In this document: positions 17,805-26,613 of the stretch, piece after piece
How positions within the stretch are numbered: the first letter of the stretch is position 1
Layout: each line of letters starts with the position of its first letter
Assembly (NCBI RefSeq): GCF_004014805.1
Contig: NZ_ATDN01000020.1
Location: 45,791-109,790, forward strand
Reading direction: 5' to 3'
DNA from: Mycolicibacterium elephantis DSM 44368
GTDB taxonomy: Bacteria; Actinomycetota; Actinomycetes; Mycobacteriales; Mycobacteriaceae
Length of the DNA stretch: 64,000 nt
The notes under the pieces: generated by a model
Databases searched by the model: none
What the model saw: only the letters and a program-made list of their open reading frames with translations
What the model was told of the DNA's origin: nothing
Program-made: the position numbers and the translations under genes

Positions 17805-19490
17805 TCAGGCCTCGCTGGTCGCCTGCTCGCGGGCCCATCGGTAGTCGGCCTTGCCTGCGGGACTGCGCTCGATCGACGGCCGAAACACGACCGCCTTCGG
17901 CAGCTTGTAGCGCGCGATCGACTGGGCGGCGTGTTCGATGAGCTCGTCGGCGTCGGCGCTGGCGCCCTCGACGAGCGCGACCACGGCGACGACCTCCTGG
18001 CCCCACCGCTCGCTGGGCCGGCCCGACACCACGACGTCGGCCACCGCGGGGTGTGACAGCACCGCCGTCTCGACCTCCTCGGCGAAGATCTTCTCGCCGC
18101 CGGAGTTGATGGTCACCGAGTCGCGGCCGAGCAGTTCGATCCCGCCGTCGGCGAGATGACGTGCGCGGTCGCCGGGGATCGAGTAACGCACGCCGTCGAT
18201 CACCGGAAACGTCTTGGCGGTCTTTTCGGCGTCACCCTTGTAACCCAATGGCACATAACCACGTTGGGCAAGCCAGCCGATGCCGTCATGACCCGGGTCG
18301 AGGATCTTGCTGAGGTCTTCTGCCGCGACGAAGGTGTCCGGACCCGCGTTGAACTTGCCGGTCGACACCGCGCCCGGGGCCGACATGTGGTTCATCTGAA
18401 TGCCGGTCTCCGAGGACCCGACGCCGTCCATCACGATCAGGCCGGGTTTGACATCGATGAGGCGCTGCTTGCCGGTGGGGGTGAGCAGTGCGCCGCCGTT
18501 GGCCACCACGGCCATCGAGGACAGGTCGGCCGAGCTGCGTTCGATGGCGTCGGCGAGGGGCCGGGCCATGGCGTCGCCGACCACCTGCACCGCGAGCACC
18601 TTCTCCTTCTCGATGATGCGCACGACCTCGTCGGGGTCGAAATGTGCCGGTGTCGTGGGGAACACCACGGCCTGGCCGGTGGACAGCGCGGTCATCACCG
18701 CCCACTGCGCGGCCCCGTGCATCAACGGCGGCAGCGTGAAGATCTTGGTGCCCGGGTTCTCCGCGACACGCCTGGCGATCTGGTCATAGGACGTGGTGAG
18801 TTCGCCGGTGGCCATGTTGCGCCCGCCGAACGACGTCATGAAGATGTCGTGCTGGCGCCACAGCACGCCCTTCGGCATGCCCGTGGTGCCGCCGGTGTAG
18901 AGCACGTAGAGGTCATCGGGCGAGGGCTCGACCGGCGGCGGCGCGGCCGCGCCCGACGCCACGATCGACTCGTAGTCGACGGCGCCGTGGACGAGGTCGT
19001 TGCCGGAGTCGTCGGCGATCTGGATGAGCACGCGCAGGTTCGGAAGGTTCGGCAGCACCTCGGCGACCCGGGGCGCGAACGCCGCGTGGTAGATCAGCGC
19101 GGTCGCGCCGGAGTCGGCCAGCAGATAGTGCAGTTCGTTCTTGACGTAGCGGTAGTTGACGTTGAACGGCGCGACCCGGGCGCGCCAGGAGCCGAGCATC
19201 CCCTCGACGTACTCGGGCCCGTTGTACGCGTAGATGCCCAGCAGATCCTGGCCCACCTCGTGCCCCTGCAATTCCGAGCGTTCGGTGTGACAGCCCAGCC
19301 CGCGGGTGTGCAGATAGGCGGCGAGGCGGTTGGCGCGTTCGACCACCTGCGCATAGGTGTAGCGCCGGTCGCCCTGGATGATGAACTCCCGGTCGCCGAT
19401 CGCCGCGGCGACGGTGTCGGCGACGGCGGGAACGGTGAACTGCGGTGCGGAGCCGGTCTCCGCGGACTCAACGAGCGAATCGGACATCAT
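17805..19490 (-). CDS. Acyl-CoA synthetase (FadD19-like), second copy
   Basis: 561 aa. Start at the ATG-ATG pair 19490/19487, 6-9 bp after the thioesterase stop; the frame open to 19844 runs through that gene and was rejected. Phosphate loop YTGGTTGMPKG at about 198-208, DGVGSSETG, INSGGEKIFAEEVE and the C-terminal SPAGKADYRWARE. Closest recalled relatives are FadD19/FadD17 of sterol side-chain metabolism. It is the third gene of a minus-strand operon Rieske oxygenase - thioesterase - synthetase. Confidence 0.93.
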   Translation of the reverse strand: MMSDSLVESAETGSAPQFTVPAVADTVAAAIGDREFIIQGDRRYTYAQVVERANRLAAYLHTRGLGCHTERSELQGHEVGQDLLGIYAYNGPEYVEGMLGSWRARVAPFNVNYRYVKNELHYLLADSGATALIYHAAFAPRVAEVLPNLPNLRVLIQIADDSGNDLVHGAVDYESIVASGAAAPPPVEPSPDDLYVLYTGGTTGMPKGVLWRQHDIFMTSFGGRNMATGELTTSYDQIARRVAENPGTKIFTLPPLMHGAAQWAVMTALSTGQAVVFPTTPAHFDPDEVVRIIEKEKVLAVQVVGDAMARPLADAIERSSADLSSMAVVANGGALLTPTGKQRLIDVKPGLIVMDGVGSSETGIQMNHMSAPGAVSTGKFNAGPDTFVAAEDLSKILDPGHDGIGWLAQRGYVPLGYKGDAEKTAKTFPVIDGVRYSIPGDRARHLADGGIELLGRDSVTINSGGEKIFAEEVETAVLSHPAVADVVVSGRPSERWGQEVVAVVALVEGASADADELIEHAAQSIARYKLPKAVVFRPSIERSPAGKADYRWAREQATSEA

Positions 19491-19495
19491 GCCTC

Positions 19496-20110
19496 TCAGG
19501 GCTGGTGGGGGAGCAACTTGATCATCAGACCATTGGCCTCGGATAGTACGTTGCCGTCGACGTCGCTCATCGCCGCCCTGACGTACAGCTTTCGCCCGTC
19601 GACCGAGTCGATCCATGCCCGCGCCGTCAGCGGCACGTCGATGGGCGTGACCTGCCGGTAGTCGACGTGCAGGTAGGCGGTGCGGCTGTCGGGCCTGCCC
19701 GCCGCGGAGACGAGCAGGCCGAAGTGAAAGTCGTAGAACAGCGGTATCACCCCGCCGTGCACGGCGTTGTTGCCGCCGACGTGGTAGCGGGTGAAGTGGC
19801 CCCGCATCGTCACCGCGTCCGGGCTCGACTCGGCCACCGTCCACGGCGGCGCCATCGGGTGGCCGTGACCGGGCAGGTTCTGCGCCCTGCCGACGGGAGA
19901 GACCCAGGCGGGCGCCGAGTGGCCCTCCAGCCGGGCGCAGACGTCCTCGAGCAGCGCCGCCGTGTCATCCCACACCGAAGCCTCCGGGTCGGCCGCCACG
20001 ACGGTGTCCTGTAACCGCCGCATCGCCGTCATGAACCGGGCCAGCTCTGGGCCCGCGACCGTCGGCTGGACCCTGGCGAACTCCTGGATGTGTTCCTCGG
20101 TGTCGGTCAC
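19496..20110 (-). CDS. PaaI-like hotdog-fold thioesterase
   Basis: 204 aa. GTG start at 20110 overlaps the Rieske stop (GTGA). The C-terminal hotdog domain contains YHVGGNNAVHGGVIPLFYDFHFG, where HGG precedes the catalytic acidic residue of the PaaI group, and a strand DYRQVTPIDVPLTARAW. It hydrolyses acyl-CoA thioesters, here perhaps to release a dead-end CoA ester or recycle CoA. The N-terminal 90 residues are a helical extension not typical of short PaaI proteins. Confidence 0.85.
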   Translation of the reverse strand: MTDTEEHIQEFARVQPTVAGPELARFMTAMRRLQDTVVAADPEASVWDDTAALLEDVCARLEGHSAPAWVSPVGRAQNLPGHGHPMAPPWTVAESSPDAVTMRGHFTRYHVGGNNAVHGGVIPLFYDFHFGLLVSAAGRPDSRTAYLHVDYRQVTPIDVPLTARAWIDSVDGRKLYVRAAMSDVDGNVLSEANGLMIKLLPHQP

Positions 20111-21156
20111 GTGCTCTGCTTCCGTCGCGCGGTTGACACGGACGCCGGCGCGTCGCCGGGCTGGGTGGCGGGCACCTCGTAGAACTGCGTCGCCCACTTC
20201 CGCATCGCCATGTACGGTTTGGCGTCGGTCTTCGACAGCGCGGGTTTCTCGATGTACTCCTGATAGCGCCAGATCTCGAGGTCGTCCCACACCGTGCCCA
20301 TGAACTGCCGTTCGACCTTCTGGCGCACCTCCTCGGGCGGAACGTCAGAGGTGTCCCCCGGCAACCGCGGCCACCAGATCGAATAGAACATGTCCGAGTA
20401 GCCGTCCTCGACCGGCGTGCACGCGAAGATCAGCCGGTGGTTCGAGGACCCCTCGAACGCGCTGATCGCGAAGCCCAGCCCCGACAGATGGCTGTGGATG
20501 TAGAGCGCCATCTTGTCCGGGTCGTCGCTGGCGGCGTCGGGCCAGCCTGTCAGGAACCGCCACTCTTCGTCGACGATTTCCCAGTTCAGGCACACCGGCG
20601 TGACGGTGGCGCGATGGACGTAGTGGAAGTGCGCGCTGTCCGGGCCGTTCTCGGCGACGATCTGCGGGTGCACGGGCTCGTGCTCGGCGCGCTGGGAGAA
20701 CTCGGGGTAGGGGCGGTAGTACGCGTCCGGCTCGGTCGGGAATTGCGGGAACTTGTGCAACAGGTCGGGCATCTCCCACTGCGGTTCCTTGCCGTCGGGC
20801 TGATGCCAGGCGAACACGCAGCCGTACTGCTCGATGACCGGATAGACGCGCAGACGCAACGCCTTGTTGGGGCGGTCGGGCTGGTAGGGGATGTAGCGGT
20901 TGGTGCCGTCGGGTCCCCAGCGCCAGCCGTGGAAGGGGCATTCGACGCAGTCGCCCACGACCTTGCCACCGTGGCCGATGTGTGCGCCGAGATGGCGACA
21001 GTGTGCCGACAGGACATGCAGCTCACCGGATTCGTCCCGGTAGGCGACCAGGTCGTCGCCGAAGTACCGCAGCGGGCGCACCTCTCCCTGCGGGAACTCC
21101 GCCGACCAGCCGATCATGAACCAGCCGGTGACCTTCCAGGTGAACGGAACCTTCAC
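20107..21156 (-). CDS. Rieske non-haem iron oxygenase, alpha subunit (KshA-like)
   Basis: 349 aa, GTG start behind CAGGAGGCGTACGC. The Rieske 2Fe-2S ligands are Cys53-x-His55 and Cys73-x2-His76 (CPFHGW); the mononuclear iron site is DSAHFHYVH (Asp-x2-His-x4-His) at about residues 170-180. Layout matches the single-subunit oxygenases that include 3-ketosteroid 9-alpha-hydroxylase. The reductase partner is not adjacent. It heads the operon with the thioesterase and acyl-CoA synthetase and is divergent from the flavoprotein monooxygenase across operator site 4. Confidence 0.92.
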   Translation of the reverse strand: MKVPFTWKVTGWFMIGWSAEFPQGEVRPLRYFGDDLVAYRDESGELHVLSAHCRHLGAHIGHGGKVVGDCVECPFHGWRWGPDGTNRYIPYQPDRPNKALRLRVYPVIEQYGCVFAWHQPDGKEPQWEMPDLLHKFPQFPTEPDAYYRPYPEFSQRAEHEPVHPQIVAENGPDSAHFHYVHRATVTPVCLNWEIVDEEWRFLTGWPDAASDDPDKMALYIHSHLSGLGFAISAFEGSSNHRLIFACTPVEDGYSDMFYSIWWPRLPGDTSDVPPEEVRQKVERQFMGTVWDDLEIWRYQEYIEKPALSKTDAKPYMAMRKWATQFYEVPATQPGDAPASVSTARRKQST

Positions 21157-21291
21157 GCGTACGCCTCCTGTCCCGGAAGAAGTTATTGAAGGAGCTTACT
21201 GTATACCTTTCGGCAATGGCCGGCGAGGTTGCACTCCACGCCTGTTCCCCCGATCGTCATTTCCGCCATTGGCCAGCCGGCCCAGTGCTAA

Positions 21292-21310
21292 TACTGTAAT
21301 AGTTACAGTA
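21292..21310. promoter_or_regulatory. Palindromic operator ACTGTAA-N3-TTACAGT, site 4
   Basis: TACTGTAATAGTTACAGTA, perfect 8-3-8 palindrome between the divergent Rieske oxygenase (start 21156) and flavoprotein (start 21342). A degenerate half-site (TTACTGT, 21196-21202) lies nearer the Rieske gene. Confidence 0.8.
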
Positions 21311-21341
21311 ACTCCGCTGCGCTACGTGAGGTGCCATCTCA

Positions 21342-22967
21342 GTGACCACATCCAACTCGGTCGACTACGACGCGATCGTCATCGGCGCGGGATTCTCCGG
21401 CCTGTACGCGTTGCACCGCCTGCGCGAGCTGGGAGTGCGCACGGTGGTGTTGGAGAAAGCCGAGAACGTCGGGGGCACTTGGCTGTTCAACAGGTATCCG
21501 GGTGCCCGTTGCGACATCGAGAGCATCGAGTACTCCTACAGCTTCTCCGAGGAGATCCAGCAGGAGTGGGTGTGGACCGAGACGATGCCCGCCCAACCCG
21601 AGATCGAGGCGTATCTGAACTTCGTCGCCGACCGCCTCGATCTTCGGCGCGACATCGAGTTCAACACCCAGGTCGTCGCCATGCGCTTCGACGACGACGC
21701 CGCCGCGTGGACCGTCGAGACGCAGACGGGCCAGACCCTGGTCGCGCGATACGTCGTCGCCGCTTCCGGAATCCTGTCGGTGCCGCTGGACCCGGACTTC
21801 CCGGGTATGGAGTCGTTTGGCGGGATGTCGCTGTTCACCGGCTGCTGGCCGAAGGAGGACGTCGACCTGGCCGGTAAGCGGGTGGGCGTGATCGGGACGG
21901 GATCGACCGGCGTGCAACTGATTCCGGTGGTGGCGCAACAGGTCGACCAGCTGTACGTGTCCCAGCGCTCACCGGCTTACACGCTGCCGTGGACCGTAAG
22001 GGCGTTCGAGCCGGGTGAACTCGACGAGATGAAGGCCAATTACGCGCAGATCCGCGCCGCGCAGCGCGAACATCCCGTCGGCGCCGCACGCCTGTCGGCC
22101 TTCTCGGTGATGTTCGACATGATCACCAAGCCGCCGATCAAGTCGGCCTCGCGTGAGGAGAAGCTTCGTGCCGTCGAAGAACACGGTGTCATGGGCGCGC
22201 TCAGCTGGGGTGACGTGTTCTTCGACATCGAGGCCAACCGGATGGCCGCCGAACTCTACGGTGAGGCCGTCGCACGCATCGTCAAGGACCCCGAGACGGC
22301 CGCCGCGCTGACACCCAGCCATCCGTTCGGGTGCAAGCGGCCGATCATCGACCAGGGTTACTACGACACGTTCAACCGCGACAACGTGACGCTGGTCGAC
22401 CTGCGCAAAGACCCGGTGGTGGAGATCACGCCGACGGGCATCCGTACCGAACACGGGCACCATGACCTCGATGTGATCATCTACGCCACCGGATTCGACG
22501 CGATGACCGGTGCCCTGAGCCGCATCGACGTCCGCGGCCGCGACGGGTTGTCGCTGGCGCAGTTCTGGCAGACCGAGGGCCCGTTCACCTATCTCGGGCT
22601 GGCCGTTGCAGGGTTTCCCAACCTGTTCATCGTGCAGGCGCCGGGAAGTCCTTCGGCGGCGACCAACTTCGTGGCGGCGTTGGAACAGCACGTGGAGTGG
22701 ATCGGCGACTGCATCGCCTATCTGCGCGACCACGAGTACCGCACCATCGAAGCACTGCCCGACGCCCAACGCGAATGGATCGAGCACACCAGCGAACTCG
22801 TGGCGCCGACGGTGTTGGTCCACCCGTCGTGCAACTCGTGGTACAACGGCGGCAACGTGCCCGGCAAGAAGCGGATGTACATGGGGTACACGGCCGGGAT
22901 TCCGGAGTACCGGCGGCGCTGTGACGAGATCGCAGCCGCCGGTTACACCGGGTTCAAGCTTTCATGA
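21342..22967 (+). CDS. Flavin monooxygenase, Baeyer-Villiger-like
   Basis: 541 aa, GTG start. Two Rossmann motifs, FAD at 15-20 (GAGFSG) and NADPH at 185-190 (GTGSTG), with GGTWLFNRYPGARCDIES, the class B signature. The Baeyer-Villiger fingerprint FxGxxxHxxxW is present at 159-169 (FGGMSLFTGCW) but its His is Phe165, codon TTC at 21834. The fold still predicts oxygen insertion next to a ketone or a related monooxygenation. It heads a five-gene operon with 4-nt overlaps throughout and is regulated from operator site 4. Confidence 0.9.
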   Translation: MTTSNSVDYDAIVIGAGFSGLYALHRLRELGVRTVVLEKAENVGGTWLFNRYPGARCDIESIEYSYSFSEEIQQEWVWTETMPAQPEIEAYLNFVADRLDLRRDIEFNTQVVAMRFDDDAAAWTVETQTGQTLVARYVVAASGILSVPLDPDFPGMESFGGMSLFTGCWPKEDVDLAGKRVGVIGTGSTGVQLIPVVAQQVDQLYVSQRSPAYTLPWTVRAFEPGELDEMKANYAQIRAAQREHPVGAARLSAFSVMFDMITKPPIKSASREEKLRAVEEHGVMGALSWGDVFFDIEANRMAAELYGEAVARIVKDPETAAALTPSHPFGCKRPIIDQGYYDTFNRDNVTLVDLRKDPVVEITPTGIRTEHGHHDLDVIIYATGFDAMTGALSRIDVRGRDGLSLAQFWQTEGPFTYLGLAVAGFPNLFIVQAPGSPSAATNFVAALEQHVEWIGDCIAYLRDHEYRTIEALPDAQREWIEHTSELVAPTVLVHPSCNSWYNGGNVPGKKRMYMGYTAGIPEYRRRCDEIAAAGYTGFKLS

Positions 22968-24079
22968 AGGCGACCGAGCGCGCGTACCGCATCGGGCGGG
23001 ACTTCGCGGGGGCGGTGCCGCGCGCATATGCCGCGGTCGCGGGCACCGGCGAGAGGATGCCGTTGTCCCGCAGCGCCGCCCGGCAACTCGGTGAGGTCGT
23101 GCTCGACGAACTCGCGTTGTCGGGAATGACACTGACCGCGCCGCCGCCGAGGCAGGAGCGCACGGTCGAGTCCTGCGCTGCGGCAGCAGGCGAGCTGACC
23201 GCACTGGGCACGGCCGGTGTGCACGTCGAGCCGGATGAGCTGCGGCCGACGACGATCCGGCGACGCCGATTCGGCCGGTCCCGCTACGAGCAGGTGATGT
23301 TCGAGCATGATCCGCACCTGCCTGCCTCGCTGGCCGCCGAGGGATTCGGCGGCTCGGCCAACGCGGTGGTCCATCTGTGCCGAAGCAGCGACGAGCCGCG
23401 GCCGTGGCTGGTGTGGGTGCACGGGGCCGGTCAAGGGCAGCCGATCGACCTGCTGTTCTCCCGGGCCCGGCGGCTGCAGGAGCAGCTGGGGTACAACATC
23501 GCGTTACCGGTGCAGCCCGGGTGCGGGGTCCGGCGTGACCGGTGGCCGACGTATCCGAACATGGATCCGCTGAACAACCTGGCGGGCATGATCCGGGTGG
23601 TGTCGGAGGTGCGGGCGGTGATTCGTTGGTTACGGCCACAGGCGAGTGCCCTTGCGGTGTCGGGGGTTTCGATGGGTAGCCCGGTGGCGGGCATGGTCGC
23701 CCATCTCGAAGAGGTCGACGCAGTCGCCGTCTACACACCGATCTTCGGGCTCAACGCGATGATCGCCGCGCACCTGGGGCGGTGGGGGCCGTCGGTGCAC
23801 GACACGATCGACTTGTTGCGGTCCGAGCCCGTCGAGCGGGTGATGTCGGTCGTCGACTACCAGGCCGTCGCGCCCACACCGCCGCCCGAGCGCCGGCTGA
23901 TCGTCGGGGCGTGGCACGACCAGATGGCGCTCCGGGAACCGGCCGAGCGACTGCACGAGCGGTGGGGCGGCGAACTGTACTGGCATCGGGGCAGCCACGT
24001 CGGCCATCTGTTCGCGGGCGGCGTGCAGCGTGCGTCGGAGCGGCTGTTGACGTCGGTCAGCGGGAAGGGTGTGCGATGA
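22964..24079 (+). CDS. Alpha/beta hydrolase
   Basis: 371 aa. ATG overlaps the flavoprotein stop. After a helical N-terminus of about 145 residues come the oxyanion strand LVWVHGAGQG (149-158) and nucleophile elbow GVSMGSP with Ser236; His is in HRGSHVGH near the C-terminus. Following a Baeyer-Villiger-like enzyme, the natural role is hydrolysis of the ester or lactone it makes (inference from gene order). Confidence 0.85.
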   Translation: MKATERAYRIGRDFAGAVPRAYAAVAGTGERMPLSRSAARQLGEVVLDELALSGMTLTAPPPRQERTVESCAAAAGELTALGTAGVHVEPDELRPTTIRRRRFGRSRYEQVMFEHDPHLPASLAAEGFGGSANAVVHLCRSSDEPRPWLVWVHGAGQGQPIDLLFSRARRLQEQLGYNIALPVQPGCGVRRDRWPTYPNMDPLNNLAGMIRVVSEVRAVIRWLRPQASALAVSGVSMGSPVAGMVAHLEEVDAVAVYTPIFGLNAMIAAHLGRWGPSVHDTIDLLRSEPVERVMSVVDYQAVAPTPPPERRLIVGAWHDQMALREPAERLHERWGGELYWHRGSHVGHLFAGGVQRASERLLTSVSGKGVR

Positions 24080-25143
24080 CGGCGAGCACGGCCGCGGTGC
24101 CGGGTGGCATCGACGAAGTGGACGCGGGCTGGCTCACCGAGGCGTTTCGGGTCGACGCGGGCATCGACGGGGCGACCGTCGACGACGTCCGTGCCGAGCA
24201 GATCGCGATGGACAGCGGCTTCTCGTCGCTGCTGTACCGACTGCACCTGACCGGCCGCGGGGTGCCCGCGACCGTGATCGCGAAGCTTCCTGCGGTGTCG
24301 GAGGCGCGCGGCGCGATGGACCTGCTGGGCGGGTATCGACGCGAGGTGTGCTTCTACCGCGACGTGGCCGGCCGCGCTCCGATGGACACCCCGCGGGTGT
24401 ACACCGCCCGGATGGCCGGTGACGGCGTCGATTTCGTGCTCCTGCTCGAGGACCTCTCGGACTGGGAGAACGCCGACCACCTGGCGGGGCTGACGATGGA
24501 GCGGGCTCGCACCTGCATCGAGCAACTGGCGGGCCTGCACGTGTGGTCGCGCAAATCCGCTGTCCTGGCGAAGTTTCCCAGCATCGACACCTCGGTCGCG
24601 CGGGACCTGCTGTTGCCGGCGTTCGGGCCCGGCTGGGAGATCTACCTCGCGCACACCTCGGAGAACGTGCCGGCGGCGGTGGCGGCATTCGCCGAACGCT
24701 TCGCCGAACGCGCGGTCGCGGCGCTGTCCGTGCTCACCGAGCGGGACATGTTGCTGCACGGCGACATCCGCGCCGACAACCTGTTCTTCTCCGGCGACCG
24801 GATCAAGGTGGTGGACTTCCAGTTCACCGCTCGGGGCGCGGGCGCGGCCGACGTGGCCTATCTGGTCACGCAGGGCCTGCCGACCGCGGTCCGGGAGGGT
24901 CATGACGAGGCACTGTTGCGTGAGTACCTCGACCACATGGCCGCGCACGGAACCGTCGATTACGGATTCGACGACGCGTGGCGGCACTATCGGTTCGCGG
25001 CCGTGTACCTGATGGTGCTGCCGGTCATCACGCTGAACGGATGGGGCGCACTGCCGGAACGGTCCCGGCGCTTGTGCCTGACACTCACCGATCGGGCGGT
25101 CGCCGCGATCGAGTCGATCGACGCCCTGGAGGTGTTCTCATGA
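24076..25143 (+). CDS. Aminoglycoside/choline-kinase-fold phosphotransferase
   Basis: 355 aa. ATG 24076 overlaps the hydrolase stop; the longer frame from 23782 lies inside that gene. Kinase-fold catalytic loop LLHGDIRADNLFF (His228, Asp230, Asn235) and metal-binding Asp247 in VVDFQF, with an N-lobe Lys in VIAKLP. Family members phosphorylate small hydroxylated compounds (ecdysteroid-kinase and APH groups). Its presence between an esterase and an oxidoreductase in a catabolic operon suggests the substrate or an alcohol intermediate is phosphorylated, or that the protein handles an acyl-CoA-like ligand. Confidence 0.85.
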   Translation: MTASTAAVPGGIDEVDAGWLTEAFRVDAGIDGATVDDVRAEQIAMDSGFSSLLYRLHLTGRGVPATVIAKLPAVSEARGAMDLLGGYRREVCFYRDVAGRAPMDTPRVYTARMAGDGVDFVLLLEDLSDWENADHLAGLTMERARTCIEQLAGLHVWSRKSAVLAKFPSIDTSVARDLLLPAFGPGWEIYLAHTSENVPAAVAAFAERFAERAVAALSVLTERDMLLHGDIRADNLFFSGDRIKVVDFQFTARGAGAADVAYLVTQGLPTAVREGHDEALLREYLDHMAAHGTVDYGFDDAWRHYRFAAVYLMVLPVITLNGWGALPERSRRLCLTLTDRAVAAIESIDALEVFS

Positions 25144-25517
25144 GCCGGTCCGCCCGCGAGGTGGTGGAGTTGTACAACCTCGTGGCCTGGAACAAGGCGG
25201 ATTTCGCACTGGCCGACGAACTGTTGGGCGAGACGGTGATCCGTCACGAGGTCGGCGAACCGGCGCACGTGTTGACCCATGAACAGGCCGTGCGCCGGGT
25301 GGTCGACATGTGGGAGGCGGCGGAAAGCATCCGTTTCGACCTCAACCTCGTGGTGGCCGGCGACGACGGAGAGCACGTCGCGATCGCCTACCAGTCGCCG
25401 ATCAAGATGAAGGACGGCACGGAGACGACGATCGGCAGTATGGAAGTCTTTCGGGTGGTCGACGGCAGGATCGTCGAGGTGTGGAACTGCGGCTACAAAC
25501 AAGGAGTCTGGGCGTGA
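25140..25517 (+). CDS. SnoaL-like/NTF2-fold protein
   Basis: 125 aa, single cone-shaped NTF2-like domain (VVELYNLVAWNKADFALADELLGETVIRHE at the start, MEVFRVVDGRIVEVWNCGYKQG at the end). Overlaps the kinase stop by ATGA and the LLM gene by GTGA. Family members are isomerases, cyclases or dehydratases; no catalytic assignment can be made. Ribosome-binding AAGGAG for the next gene lies inside its last codons. Confidence 0.8.
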   Translation: MSRSAREVVELYNLVAWNKADFALADELLGETVIRHEVGEPAHVLTHEQAVRRVVDMWEAAESIRFDLNLVVAGDDGEHVAIAYQSPIKMKDGTETTIGSMEVFRVVDGRIVEVWNCGYKQGVWA

Positions 25518-26557
25518 CGGACAGGATGCTCGACGAACTGGGTTACTACCTGTTGGCGGGTGCCGGAGGTGAGGGGCCGGCCACGCTGATGGACGAGGCG
25601 CGCCGCGGCGAGGAACTCGGGTTCGGCACCGCGTTCATCTCCGAACGGTGGAACGTCAAGGAGGCCTCGTCGCTCGTCGGTGCGGCCTGCGCGGTCACGT
25701 CGCGCATGCAGATCGCCACGGCGGCAACGAATCACAACACACGCCATCCGCTGATCACCGGTTCGTGGGCGACCACGATGCACCGGCTGTCGAAAGGACG
25801 GTTCACGCTGGGCATCGGCCGCGGGGTGGCGGCGATGTACAGCGCGTTCGGCATCCCGTCCGTGACCACCGCGCAGATGGAGGACTTCGCCCAGGTCATG
25901 CGTCGGCTCTGGAACGGCGAGGTGATCTTCAACCACGACGGGCCGATCGGCAAGTATCAGGTGCTGTTCCTGGACCCGGACTTCCGCGAGGACATCCGCC
26001 TGGCGATCGTGGCGTTCGGCCCGCAGACGCTGGCGCTGGGCGGACGGGCGTTCGACGACGTTATCCTGCACACCTACTTCACGCCGGAGACGCTGCAGCG
26101 CGCGGTCAAGACGGTCAAGGATGCCGCCGAGCAGGCCGGCCGCGACCCGTCGAGCGTGCGGGTGTGGTCGTGCTTCGCCACGGTCGGCGACCACCTGCCC
26201 GAGGAGCTACGGCTGAAGAAGACCGTCGCGCGGCTGGCGACCTACCTGCAGGGTTACGGTGATCTTCTGGTCAAGACCAACGGCTGGGATCCGGCGGTGC
26301 TGCAACGTTTCCGCGACGATCCCGTGGTTCAGTCCATTCCGGGCGGTATCGACCACAAGGCGTCCGCCGAGCAGATCGAGCACATCGCGACGTTGATCCC
26401 CGACGAATGGCTCGAGCCCTCGGCAACCGGGTCGCCGCAGCAGTGCGTGGACCGGGTGCGCGAAGAGTTCGACTACGGGGCCGACGCGGTCATCATGCAC
26501 GGCGCCACACCGGACGAACTCGAACCGATCGTCGCGGCCTACCGCGCGTCGCAATGA
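25514..26557 (+). CDS. LLM-class F420-dependent oxidoreductase
   Basis: 347 aa, GTG start overlapping the previous stop, AAGGAG 7 bp upstream. TIM-barrel luciferase-like fold: TAFISERWNVKEASSLVGAACAVTSRMQIATAATNHNTRHPLI then FTLGIGRGVAAMYSAFG, the layout of F420-dependent dehydrogenases and reductases in mycobacteria. It is the last gene of the operon 21342-26557 and ends in a large hairpin shared with the convergent carboxylase gene. Probably oxidises or reduces an alcohol/ketone or C=C of the pathway using F420. Confidence 0.9.
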   Translation: MTDRMLDELGYYLLAGAGGEGPATLMDEARRGEELGFGTAFISERWNVKEASSLVGAACAVTSRMQIATAATNHNTRHPLITGSWATTMHRLSKGRFTLGIGRGVAAMYSAFGIPSVTTAQMEDFAQVMRRLWNGEVIFNHDGPIGKYQVLFLDPDFREDIRLAIVAFGPQTLALGGRAFDDVILHTYFTPETLQRAVKTVKDAAEQAGRDPSSVRVWSCFATVGDHLPEELRLKKTVARLATYLQGYGDLLVKTNGWDPAVLQRFRDDPVVQSIPGGIDHKASAEQIEHIATLIPDEWLEPSATGSPQQCVDRVREEFDYGADAVIMHGATPDELEPIVAAYRASQ

Positions 26558-26559
26558 GG

Positions 26560-26608
26560 GATTTCGGTGCGCAAACGATCGCTGAGCGATGGTTAGCGCA
26601 CCGAAATC
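26560..26608. terminator. Hairpin between convergent LLM and carboxylase genes
   Basis: 13-bp arms GATTTCGGTGCGC (26560-26572) and GCGCACCGAAATC (26596-26608), with an inner stem ATCGCT-G-AGCGAT. It fills the 56-bp gap between the stops at 26557 (+) and 26614 (-), so it can serve both transcripts. The outer arm resembles the start of the hairpin at 37047 (GATTTGTGTGCG). Confidence 0.65.
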
Positions 26609-26613
26609 ACCGA

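Noticed and set aside
18156..19661. A 501-aa plus-strand frame opposite the acyl-CoA synthetase
   Set aside because: His/Arg/Gly-rich antisense shadow; the minus strand has complete FadD motifs.
21186..21202. Another copy of the catabolic operator before the Rieske gene
   Set aside because: Only one half-site (TTACTGT) is recognisable; the other half does not match at the required spacing.
8757..21310. Operator sites as KstR or KstR2 (cholesterol) boxes
   Set aside because: The half-site ACTGTAA with a 3-bp spacer differs from the AAC/GTT- and CAAG/CTTG-type palindromes of those regulators.
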